Of a stretch of DNA of 64,000 nucleotides, positions 34,807 to 42,663 are shown one piece after another. The stretch comes from Nostoc sp. NIES-4103. Its GTDB lineage: Bacteria > Cyanobacteriota > Cyanobacteriia > Cyanobacteriales > Nostocaceae. The stretch spans positions 5,226,454-5,290,453 of the forward strand of contig NZ_AP018288.1 of NCBI RefSeq assembly GCF_002368335.1. Direction: 5' to 3'. Under the pieces are notes generated by a model, which was not told the DNA's origin, searched no databases, and saw only the letters and a list, made by a program, of their open reading frames with translations. Each line of letters begins with the position of its first letter. The stretch's first letter is position 1. The position numbers and the translations under genes are program-made.

Positions 34807-34932
34807 ACTCTGGCAAGTCATCTTTGCTAGGTAAACCAAGTTTTAGAATCTCTGTTTTTGTCCTCCTCTGCGTTCTCTGCGCCTCTGTGGTTCGTTCCTT
34901 CACCCATCAAACTTCCCTTGCCAGACTACTAG
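34804..34932. mobile_element. Fold-back element 3 of 3 (AGTACTCTGGCAAG ends)
   Basis: AGTACTCTGGCAAG (34804-34817) and CTTGCCAGACTACT (34917-34930) are inverted repeats with one mismatch. The interior has CTCTGCGCCTCTGTGGTTCG, the shared core. It directly abuts element 2 and lies 60 bases before the hpnH stop. Confidence 0.88.
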
Positions 34933-34991
34933 ACCCCAACGCACTGGCTTGTCTTTGCGTGAGATAAAAAGTTGTCATATGTGCCTGTTTT

Positions 34992-36011
34992 CTAACTCTT
35001 GCCAAACACAGCACCGAGGGAACGTGCTATATTTTGCGGTTGCATGGCATCCATTGCAGCGGTGGGTTCGTAGCCACAGTGCATCATGCAATCTGCACAC
35101 TTGGGATTACCACTAGCACGACCGTATTCACTCCAGTTAGTCTTTTCTAGTAGTTCTTTAAAGGTGGCATAATAACCTTCACCCAACAGATAACAAGGTT
35201 TTTGCCAACCAAGAACGCTGTAACAAGGGCTACCCCAAGGCGTACATTCATAGTCTTTCTCACCAATGAGAAAATCTAGGAATAAGGGATTGTGATTGAA
35301 ATTCCAGTTTTTCGTACCAGCTTTGTATGGTGCTAAAATTTCCCGGAAGAGGGCGCGGGTTTGTTCGCGTTTGAGAAAATGATCCTGATCTGGTGCCCAT
35401 TCATAACTGTAGCCAGGAGAAATCATCATCCCATCAGTATTTAATGTTTCCAAGAAGTCAAAAAACTCTTGGGTTTCTTTGGGATTGCAACCTTCAAAAA
35501 TAGTAGTGTTAGTGGTGACACGAAAGCCTTTAGCTTTGGCTGCACGAATAGCTTGCACAGCAATATCAAAAACGCCTTTGCGGTCTACACATTTATCATG
35601 CCACTCTCGCATCCCATCTAAATGCACGCTAAAAGTCAGATATGGCGAAGGTTGAAACTTATGCAAGCTTTTTTCTAACAACAAACCATTGGTACACAAG
35701 TAAATATACTTCTTGCGTTCAACTAAGCCCCGGACAATTTCATCAATTTGGGGATGTAGCAGAGGTTCTCCCCCAGGAATTGAAACAACAGGTGCGCCGC
35801 ACTCTTCCACGGCGGCAAAACACTGTTCTGGGGTGAGGTTTTGTTTGAGAATTTCCGTTGGATGCTGAATTTTACCACAACCGCTACAAGCCAGATTACA
35901 CCGAAACAAAGGTTCTAACATCAAGACAAGGGGGAAGCGCTTGCGCCCCAAAAGACGCTGAGTCACTAAATACTTCCCAATATCCATAGCTTGTTGTAAA
36001 TTAATCGCCAT
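34992..36011 (-). CDS. hpnH: HpnH, radical SAM enzyme forming adenosylhopane
   Basis: HpnH adds the 5'-deoxyadenosyl radical to diploptene, giving adenosylhopane, the first side-chain step of C35 hopanoids. The 339-residue protein has the iron-sulphur cluster motif EPLFRCNLACSGCGK (CxxxCxxC), then VSIPGGEPLLHPQ and TFSVHLDGMREWHDK. The C-terminal cysteine cluster GNPKCADCMMHCGYEPTAA is also present. Length is normal. hpnA lies upstream on the same strand and a probable hpnG nearby on the other. Confidence 0.95.
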   Translation of the reverse strand: MAINLQQAMDIGKYLVTQRLLGRKRFPLVLMLEPLFRCNLACSGCGKIQHPTEILKQNLTPEQCFAAVEECGAPVVSIPGGEPLLHPQIDEIVRGLVERKKYIYLCTNGLLLEKSLHKFQPSPYLTFSVHLDGMREWHDKCVDRKGVFDIAVQAIRAAKAKGFRVTTNTTIFEGCNPKETQEFFDFLETLNTDGMMISPGYSYEWAPDQDHFLKREQTRALFREILAPYKAGTKNWNFNHNPLFLDFLIGEKDYECTPWGSPCYSVLGWQKPCYLLGEGYYATFKELLEKTNWSEYGRASGNPKCADCMMHCGYEPTAAMDAMQPQNIARSLGAVFGKS

Positions 36012-36050
36012 TTTTCCGATCGCTCCTCAGTTGTATATCAAAATACCATC

Positions 36051-36248
36051 AACTGGTCGCGGCGAGGAGTCCCCCACTATACATAAAAGTTGGTGGGGGA
36101 CTCCTCGCTGCTGTTGGTACTGGGTACTGGGGACTGGGGACTGGGAAAAAGTTTTTTAAAATTTGGTGAGCCAGTACGGTCTTGGGGGTTTCCCCCATGA
36201 GTAACTGGCGAACCCGTAAGGGTGGTTGGTAATGAGCAACCACCATAA
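36051..36248. repeat. Structured dispersed repeat with a 16-bp hairpin (copy 2)
   Basis: It shares AACTGGTCGCG, the loop ATACATAAAAGT, TTTTTTAAAATTTGGTG and GGTAATGAGCAACCAC with 14991-15108. The stem is different: GCGAGGAGTCCCCCAC (36061-36076) with its complement at 36092-36107. It also carries an added GGGGACT tract and the hairpin GGGGGTTTCCCCC near 36184-36196. Confidence 0.75.
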
Positions 36249-36309
36249 TATGAGCGATTTGGCACCCAATCCCTAATCCCTAATCCCCAGCCCCCAGTCC
36301 CTTTATTTT

Positions 36310-37311
36310 TCATTTGATATAACCCCCACAGACAAACCAATTTGCAGCATCTTTGAGTGCTGTTTCTAGGGAAGACTGAGGCAAACCTAGCTCTCTTATA
36401 GCCTTTGAGGCATCATAGTACATGGGTTGCAAAGCCATACGCACACCCTCTAAAGGCACTGATGGCGATTTACCCAACGGTGCAAGAATCTTTTCATCAA
36501 CCCAGGCCACACTCAGAGGTAACCAAAAAGGTAAAGAACCTTGGGGTGCAGACAGCCCTGTAATTTCAGCGAGTTGGTCAAGTAATTGCTTGAAAGTCAG
36601 GTTTTGATGACCTAAGATATAGCGATCGCCACTCTTCCCTTTTTGCAAAGCCAGTAAATGTCCCCATGCCACATCCCGGACATCGATAAAATTCAGACCA
36701 GTATCTAAATAGAAAGGCATTTGCCGCCGCAAAAACCGCAAGACAATATCACCTGTGGGGGTAGGCTTGATATCCAAAGGCCCGATGGGGCAGCTAGGAT
36801 TGACCACAACTACATCTTGACCGCAAGCCGCAGCTTGCATGGCTTCTTGTTCCGCCAAAAATTTAGACTTTTTATACTCACCAACCAATTTTTCTAAAGG
36901 ACTTTGATGAGTTTCATCTACAACTTGACCAGATGAACCTACGCCAATTGCTGCCACCGAACTGGTATAAACAGTGCGCTCAATATTTGCTTTGCGAGCA
37001 GCATTCAGCACATTGCGCGTACCCAGAACATTGTTTTGGTAGAGTAATTCTCGGTCTTTGAGCCAGAGAGAATAGTGAGCTGCTACATGAAAAAGGTACT
37101 GACAGCCTACCATTTGTTGCCATAGAAGCGAGTCATTTAAATCACCTTTGACAATTTCTACTTTCAGACCGCGTAGATTCTCTAGATTGCTGCTTTGGCG
37201 TACTAGTGCTTTCACTGTGTAGCCTTGTTGCAACAACAACCGCACCACATGAGCGCCAATAAACCCCGTACCGCCCGTGACAAAGACCTTTTTGGATTTT
37301 GGATTTATCAA
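36310..37311 (-). CDS. hpnA: HpnA, hopanoid-associated NAD-dependent sugar epimerase
   Basis: An extended short-chain dehydrogenase of 333 residues. The Rossmann motif VFVTGGTGFIGAHVVRLL is at the N-terminus, the catalytic YKKSK (YxxxK) at about residue 145, and VNPSCPIGPLDIKPTPTG is typical of HpnA. The start is a TTG at 37311; no better start is seen. HpnA is linked to hopanoid side-chain tailoring by context in many bacteria; its exact reaction is not settled. It lies 300 bases upstream of hpnH on the same strand. Confidence 0.9.
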   Translation of the reverse strand: MINPKSKKVFVTGGTGFIGAHVVRLLLQQGYTVKALVRQSSNLENLRGLKVEIVKGDLNDSLLWQQMVGCQYLFHVAAHYSLWLKDRELLYQNNVLGTRNVLNAARKANIERTVYTSSVAAIGVGSSGQVVDETHQSPLEKLVGEYKKSKFLAEQEAMQAAACGQDVVVVNPSCPIGPLDIKPTPTGDIVLRFLRRQMPFYLDTGLNFIDVRDVAWGHLLALQKGKSGDRYILGHQNLTFKQLLDQLAEITGLSAPQGSLPFWLPLSVAWVDEKILAPLGKSPSVPLEGVRMALQPMYYDASKAIRELGLPQSSLETALKDAANWFVCGGYIK

Positions 37312-37375
37312 TTTAGAATCCCTCTATTTTGAATTTTGGATACAGAAATTTCGCACTAATTTGACATGGGACTTA

Positions 37376-37590
37376 TATTATGTCCGGTTAATTGGTTATT
37401 ATTTCCACAGTCATTGCACCCCACCACGCCAGTTGCAACAAGAGCGGCTCGCCGCCCAACGCACTGGCTCCCTAGCCCCTCTGTCCTCCCTTTTCATCCC
37501 CCCTTACCAAGGGGGGACAGAGGGGGGTAAGCGTAGCTTTGGTGGGATGGGCTTGGGAGGGTTTTGTAAGTAATCAAACGGACATGAGAT
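37376..37590. mobile_element. MITE with (A)TGTCCG-type ends (copy 2)
   Basis: Ends ATGTCCGGTTAATTGGTTA and (reverse complement of the right end) ATGTCCGTTTGATTACTTA. The interior shares ACCACGCCAGTTGCAACAAG and AGCGGCTCGCCGCCCAACGC with copy 1 at 32311-32502. The rest of the interior differs (CCCCTCTGTCCTCCC / GGGGGGACAGAGGGG hairpin). Confidence 0.85.
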
Positions 37591-37651
37591 CAGTAATATA
37601 AATCTCTGAATCAGACGAGTCATTTCTGTTGAAAAATCTAAAATCTCAAAT

Positions 37652-40513
37652 CTAAAATTGCCTCCGGGGGAACCAATCATCTAAAATCGTGTAAACCACT
37701 GGTACAACAATCAAACTGAGGATAGTTGAAGTTACCAGACCGCCAGCAATAGCTACAGCCATCGGCGATCGCAATTCCGAACCTGCTCCTAATCCCAAAG
37801 CGATGGGTAGCATCCCTAAAATAGTGGAAGCAGTGGTCATCATAATTGGTCTAAGACGTACTAATCCTGTTTTGAGGATGGCCTCGGTGCGTTCTAAGCC
37901 AGCTTTGCGTAGCTGGTTGATGTAATCCACAAGCAAGATAGCATTCTTATTTGCTAGCCCTAGCAAAAAGACAAAGCCGATTAGTGAAATCATGCCAAAG
38001 TCGCTTTTGGTAACCAGTAGCGCCAGCATTGCACCTACCAAAGCCAAGGGCAAAGAAACAGCAATGACCACAGGGTCTACCCAGCTTTTGAACAGCAAAA
38101 TCAGTACCGCAATAATGCACAGGGCAGATAAAGCCAGAGTAGTGCCGAAACTGCCAAAAACTTCTCCTTGACGGGCCGAGTCTCCTCCCAAATCCAGGGA
38201 AACACCAGCAGGTAACACCGCTTGAGCTTCAGCCACCAGTTTATCAGTAGCATCACCTAAAGACAAATCCTGGCCCAGGTTAGCACTGATATAAGCTACC
38301 CGCTGATTATCTAGCCGCTCAATATGAAAAACCGTGCCTTGTAAATTCTGTTCACCTGTAACTGTGACATCAGCGAAGCCCGGTAGTTTGGAAATCCTTT
38401 GCTTAATTGCCTCTGCGGCTTTGCTTAAAGCTTGGAGATCATTTCCCCGCAATGCCACCTGAAGCGGTTTTTGTCCGCCGGTATCGACAAATTGAATATC
38501 TTCGACACTGGTAGTCACCCCAGGTAGAGTTGGCAAAGCAGAGCGAAATTGGTCTTGTAATGCCGCCGTTGTAATCTGGCGATTATCCTTCAGTTTCACA
38601 TAGAGCGTACCCTTATTCGGTTCACCTTCACGAGAACCAACAGTAGTAAACACCGTTTCCACTGCTGGAGATTTTCTCACTACCTCTTCCAGTTTTTTAG
38701 CAACTTCGAGAGAATCATTTAGGGGATTGGGGATTGGGGATTGGGAACTGGGGACTGGGGATTGGGGACTGGGAACTGGGGATTGGGGACTGGGAACTGG
38801 GGATTGGGAATTGGGGATTGGGGACTGGGGACTGGGGACTGGGGATTGGGAATTGGGGATTGGGGACTGGGGACTGGGGACTGGGGATTGGGAATTGGAA
38901 TTTCTCCTCTGCTCCCCTGCTCCCCTGCTCCCCTGCTCCCCTGCTCCCTGGCTCTCTGGCTCCCCTGCACCCTGGCTCCCCTGCACCCCTGCACCTTCGG
39001 GAATACTCGGCAAAGGAGCCGTATAAGCAATATTGAACTCACCGCGATCTAATTTAGGAATAAACCCTTTGGGGATCAGGGGAATTAGTGCTATACCTGC
39101 GATGAAGCTGAGTACAGCTAACCCAATAACTATCCTGCGGTGATTCAAAGACCACCGCAGCAAATCTGTGTAAGATTGGGCGAAAGCTACCCAGATGTTT
39201 GCTTCCCGGCGAGAGGAACGTGAAGATTTAGGTTTTAGCCAGTAAATAGCCAGAACTGGCGATAAAGTCCGAGCAACCAGCATCGAAGCAAGCATGGCCG
39301 CTGAAACAGTAATACCGAAGGGTTTGAAAAATTGACCAATAACCCCACCCATCAAACCGATAGGTAGAAACACCGCTACAGCCGTCAACGTAGCAGCGGT
39401 CACTGTTAAGCCAATTTCATTAGTGGCTAAAAGCGCGGCTTGGCGAGGGCTTTCCCCATCATCAACGTGACGCATAATGTTTTCCACATCAACGATCGCG
39501 TCATCTACAATACTGCCAATCACTAAAGCCAAAGCCAACAATGTAATCGTCTCTAAGTTGAAGCCGTAAATCGCCATAACGATAAACGTCGCCAACAAAG
39601 ATGTGGGAATCGCCAAAGCGGAAATCAGAGTTGCTCGCCAGTTCCACAAAAAAGGAAAAATTACCACAATAGACAACAAGATTGCTTCCAGCAAAGCATC
39701 TATTGTTGACTTGGTGGCCTGGTGGATATATTTTGCTTGAGTAGCGGCTAAGGTAAGTTTGACATCCTTCAAGGTAGAACGCAGCTTTTGAACTTCTTTC
39801 TCAACCCGACTCACCACTTCTAAAGTATTGGCGTTACCACGTTTAATTACCTGAAACGCCAGGGCGTTTTGTCCGTTAAACCTAACTAATGTAGCCCCTG
39901 CTTCAGGGAGTGCATTCGCTGGATTTGGGGCAACAGATGCATTAGCATTGCCCAAAAGTGAAACTTTAAGAACTCCGGGCAATTTTGCGATCGCTGGCAC
40001 AATTTGATCATTCGCCAGCTTAGTCAAATCTGTTAAATTCCGCGAGTTACTCTCAATGGCATAGCTCACTGCGGCTGACTCATTCAAATTCAAGGGAATG
40101 ATTTTGTAACTTGCTTTCTCAGGCAAAGTCAATTGCTTGAGGGCAGTTTCTACCTTACGAGTCGATGTGTCTAAATTAGTGCCAACCACAAAAGACAGAC
40201 TGACGGCAGTTTGACCAGGGTAGACAGATGCACGAATATCCTCAAGTCCTTCCAGAGAGCGCAGCCGCTCCTCCAATGGTTGAGTGAGCTTTGCTTCCGT
40301 ATCTAGGGCAGTAGTTAGAGGCGCGGTAGCATTCACTACTACTACCGGAAAAGTAATATCTGGAAATAAAGCATATTTAAGAGAACTAAAAGCAAGAGTA
40401 CCAGCGATAGTTACGGCAATCCAAAAACTCACCGTCAACCACGAAAAGTCAATTGCCAATCTAGAAATATTGAAGCGTTCTCTTACAGATTTTGAATTAT
40501 GAAACTTTACCAT
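37652..40513 (-). CDS. RND-family efflux transporter permease with an in-frame STRR insertion
   Basis: An AcrB/HAE1-like inner-membrane proton antiporter of 953 residues. The first membrane helix and porter start (FPDITFPVVVVNATAPL) are at 30-70. TM2-6 include LLALALVIGSIVDDAIVDVE with the proton-relay acidic pair. The second half has GLANKNAILLVDYINQLRK and LRPIMMTTASTILGMLPIAL. Residues about 505-597, in the second periplasmic loop just after APLPSIPEG, are not transporter sequence but translated tandem repeats (GEQGSRGAGEQ and QSPVPSP units). Without them the protein is about 860 residues, shorter than typical RND pumps. No membrane-fusion partner is adjacent. The substrate is unknown. Confidence 0.88.
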   Translation of the reverse strand: MVKFHNSKSVRERFNISRLAIDFSWLTVSFWIAVTIAGTLAFSSLKYALFPDITFPVVVVNATAPLTTALDTEAKLTQPLEERLRSLEGLEDIRASVYPGQTAVSLSFVVGTNLDTSTRKVETALKQLTLPEKASYKIIPLNLNESAAVSYAIESNSRNLTDLTKLANDQIVPAIAKLPGVLKVSLLGNANASVAPNPANALPEAGATLVRFNGQNALAFQVIKRGNANTLEVVSRVEKEVQKLRSTLKDVKLTLAATQAKYIHQATKSTIDALLEAILLSIVVIFPFLWNWRATLISALAIPTSLLATFIVMAIYGFNLETITLLALALVIGSIVDDAIVDVENIMRHVDDGESPRQAALLATNEIGLTVTAATLTAVAVFLPIGLMGGVIGQFFKPFGITVSAAMLASMLVARTLSPVLAIYWLKPKSSRSSRREANIWVAFAQSYTDLLRWSLNHRRIVIGLAVLSFIAGIALIPLIPKGFIPKLDRGEFNIAYTAPLPSIPEGAGVQGSQGAGEPESQGAGEQGSRGAGEQRRNSNSQSPVPSPQSPIPNSQSPVPSPQSPIPNSQSPVPSPQSPVPSPQSPVPSSQSPIPNPLNDSLEVAKKLEEVVRKSPAVETVFTTVGSREGEPNKGTLYVKLKDNRQITTAALQDQFRSALPTLPGVTTSVEDIQFVDTGGQKPLQVALRGNDLQALSKAAEAIKQRISKLPGFADVTVTGEQNLQGTVFHIERLDNQRVAYISANLGQDLSLGDATDKLVAEAQAVLPAGVSLDLGGDSARQGEVFGSFGTTLALSALCIIAVLILLFKSWVDPVVIAVSLPLALVGAMLALLVTKSDFGMISLIGFVFLLGLANKNAILLVDYINQLRKAGLERTEAILKTGLVRLRPIMMTTASTILGMLPIALGLGAGSELRSPMAVAIAGGLVTSTILSLIVVPVVYTILDDWFPRRQF
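38722..38998. repeat. STRR inside the RND coding region
   Basis: GGGGATT/GGGGACT/GGGAACT heptamers (38728-38896) and TGCTCCCC octamers (38909-38995). Seven bases times three gives a 21-base period, so the array stays open in every frame and encodes seven-residue repeats. Confidence 0.95.
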
Positions 40514-40557
40514 CTGGGAAAATCATCGTGTGGGTGACACAATTATTTGTCATGCTA

Positions 40558-40676
40558 CAGTAATCGGTTGTCAGTTGTCAGTTGTCATTTGTCATTGGTC
40601 ATTTGTCATTTGTTATTCTTCCTCATCCCCCTCATCTCCCCCATCTCCCTCATCCCCCTCATCCCCCTCATCCCCC
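40558..40676. repeat. STRR adjoining the hpnG start codon
   Basis: GTTGTCA/TTGTCAT heptamers (40566-40613) and CATCCCCCT-type units (40624-40676). The last repeat base touches the ATG of the next gene, leaving no standard RBS. Confidence 0.9.
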
Positions 40677-41345
40677 ATGCTCATAATTCTTGTACCCCAA
40701 GGAGCCGAGTATAAAGCTGTGTGTCGCGGCTTAAGTCGAGTCACTGGCATCAAACCAACTGTGATGCCGATACCAATTGGTGGTAAAGCTTTAAATCAAT
40801 ACCTGCAACAATGGTTAGAGAATGAAAATTTCCTGAATCATCAACAACCACAAGTCTTGATTATGGGTATATGTGGCAGCTTAACCAAGCGCTATGGTGT
40901 CGGAGACATTGTGCTTTATCAAGATTGTGTTTATCAAGGGAAGTTGCGAGAGTGCGATCGCTCGTTCACTGCACAGTTGCATTCACGCATACAACAAAAA
41001 GTATCTTTAGTCAAGTCTTTAACAAGCGATCGCGTGATTTGGTCTGCTGCTGAAAAACAGCATTTAGGTGAAACATTGGGGGCTGATGTTGTTGATATGG
41101 AAGGATTTGCCGCCCTAGAGTTTTTTCATCAGTTTGGTGTGGCAGTTGCTATGTTGCGAGTTGTCAGCGACGATTGTCAGTATGATATCCCAGATTTATC
41201 ATCGGCAATAAATCCAGATGGTTCTCTTCAACCAATACCATTAGCATTAAGATTACTCCAACAACCAATTGCTGCTACTCGACTAATCCGAGGCTCATTA
41301 AAAGGACTTAAAGTATTGGAGAAAATCACAAATTTACTATTTTAG
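40677..41345 (+). CDS. hpnG: Nucleoside phosphorylase-like protein, probable HpnG
   Basis: A 222-residue MTAN/PNP-superfamily protein (IMGICGSLTKRYGVGDIVL, ADVVDMEGFAALEFF, LRVVSDD). HpnG removes adenine from adenosylhopane, the step after HpnH. Placement beside hpnH and hpnA supports this over an ordinary MTA/SAH nucleosidase. The ATG at 40677 (MLIILVPQGAEYKAV) is the real start; an upstream in-frame extension is only translated STRR. There is no Shine-Dalgarno because tandem repeats run up to the start codon. It is divergent from the RND gene. The HpnG name is inferred. Confidence 0.75.
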   Translation: MLIILVPQGAEYKAVCRGLSRVTGIKPTVMPIPIGGKALNQYLQQWLENENFLNHQQPQVLIMGICGSLTKRYGVGDIVLYQDCVYQGKLRECDRSFTAQLHSRIQQKVSLVKSLTSDRVIWSAAEKQHLGETLGADVVDMEGFAALEFFHQFGVAVAMLRVVSDDCQYDIPDLSSAINPDGSLQPIPLALRLLQQPIAATRLIRGSLKGLKVLEKITNLLF

Positions 41346-41358
41346 GACTTACGGAGAC

Positions 41359-42663
41359 CTACGAATTCTTGGCATCATACAGATAATTTTGAGCTAAAAC
41401 TGGCTTCCCCGTAGAGACAGCTTTTTCTATAATATCAATCGCTCGATTTACCCCTCCAGAACGTTGAACTGCCCCTTGCAACCTTAAAGCATTTTGTTTA
41501 TAAAAATCTTCTGTTAACACTTGCTTAACTGTTTTTTGCAACCTTTTAACACTCAATTGTTTTAAAGGTACAACTTCTCCTACCCCAGCCCAAGCTATAC
41601 GTTTTGCTATTCCTGGTTGTTCATCAGTAACCGGAATTGCCACCATTGGCACTCCATTACTCAGACATGCCATAGCCGTATTCATCCCTGCATGAGTAAT
41701 GCCTAAAGCTGCTTTTTTAAGCAGTTCTAATTGAGGTGCATATCCAACAATTAAAGGATTTCCAGCGAATTTTGGCAATGATTCTGATTGATCAGGAATC
41801 CCCAAAGAAATCACTAGTTGTGCATCTAATTCTTCACAAGCTGATGCAATTTTTTGAAAAATATCAATACGGTGATTTTGTAAGGTTCCCATTGCAGCAT
41901 AAATCAATGGTTTACCAGTCAACTTTTCATAAGGGAAAGGAATTCTTTTCCAGCTAGCTGAAGAATCATAGGGGCCAGTAAAATGAAACCACGGAGGTAA
42001 TTCTTTTCTAGGAAATTCAAACTCAGCCGGAGTTTGACTAAGTTGAGCCAGTTGAGAGAAGGCATCATTAAGACCAGAATATGGAGTTAACTTACACTCT
42101 TGACGATACCTATAGATCAAATCTTGTATTGGTTTAGTAAAGGGATTAGGTAACATATAAACTACCTGGTTGCGTAAACGCGCCCACCAAGCTGGGTTGT
42201 ACTTCCAGAGGGTAAAAGCAGGAGGAACACCAGCTTCGATGTTAAGCATCAAAGCATTGCATATAGTTACAAAAGGAATGCCTAATAAATCCGCAATAGT
42301 CCCGCCTTCCCATGAACATTGATCTACTAATAAAGCTTCCACACCTGCTGCTTTAATTAATCCTGGAGCCTCTCGCAGCATGACAGCCGCCAGTTGCGTC
42401 AGCAAATTGATGGTAGTATATCGAAATGCAGCCAGTCCAGTTGCTTGTCTCTGTTGGGTAAAGAATTTTGCCACTGCTCCAGCTAAAAACTTTTCCTTAC
42501 CAATTATTTGAAATTCTAATTCTGCTGCTACAGTTTTGGATTTAGCATCAAGTATTCCAAATAATGTAACACGATGGCCGCGTTTTATAAGTTCTTTCCC
42601 CAAAGAAAGCATAGGGTTAAGGTGACCAGCTACTGGCGGGCAAATAATACCAAAATGAGTCAT
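41359..42663 (-). CDS. UDP-glycosyltransferase-like (GT1) enzyme of the polyketide operon
   Basis: A 434-residue GT-B protein. The N-terminal acceptor domain starts FGIICPPVAGHLNPMLSLGK. The C-terminal donor domain has VGYAPQLELLKKAALGITHA and GMNTAMACLSNGVPMVAIPV, the nucleotide-sugar signature of GT1/MGT enzymes. Its ATG overlaps the PKS stop by four bases, so it is translationally coupled and is the last gene of the operon. It most likely glycosylates the lipid/polyketide product. Carotenoid (CrtX-like) activity is an alternative on similarity alone but is not supported by the context. Confidence 0.88.
   Translation of the reverse strand: MTHFGIICPPVAGHLNPMLSLGKELIKRGHRVTLFGILDAKSKTVAAELEFQIIGKEKFLAGAVAKFFTQQRQATGLAAFRYTTINLLTQLAAVMLREAPGLIKAAGVEALLVDQCSWEGGTIADLLGIPFVTICNALMLNIEAGVPPAFTLWKYNPAWWARLRNQVVYMLPNPFTKPIQDLIYRYRQECKLTPYSGLNDAFSQLAQLSQTPAEFEFPRKELPPWFHFTGPYDSSASWKRIPFPYEKLTGKPLIYAAMGTLQNHRIDIFQKIASACEELDAQLVISLGIPDQSESLPKFAGNPLIVGYAPQLELLKKAALGITHAGMNTAMACLSNGVPMVAIPVTDEQPGIAKRIAWAGVGEVVPLKQLSVKRLQKTVKQVLTEDFYKQNALRLQGAVQRSGGVNRAIDIIEKAVSTGKPVLAQNYLYDAKNS

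Noticed and set aside
38719..39052. Open reading frames of about 100 codons in all other frames across the RND gene repeat
   Set aside because: They arise because 7-bp repeats without stop codons stay open in every frame. They have no RBS or conserved sequence.
41341..41355. AGGACTTACG at the end of hpnG as another MITE copy
   Set aside because: Only one end-like segment is present and no inverted partner was found nearby.
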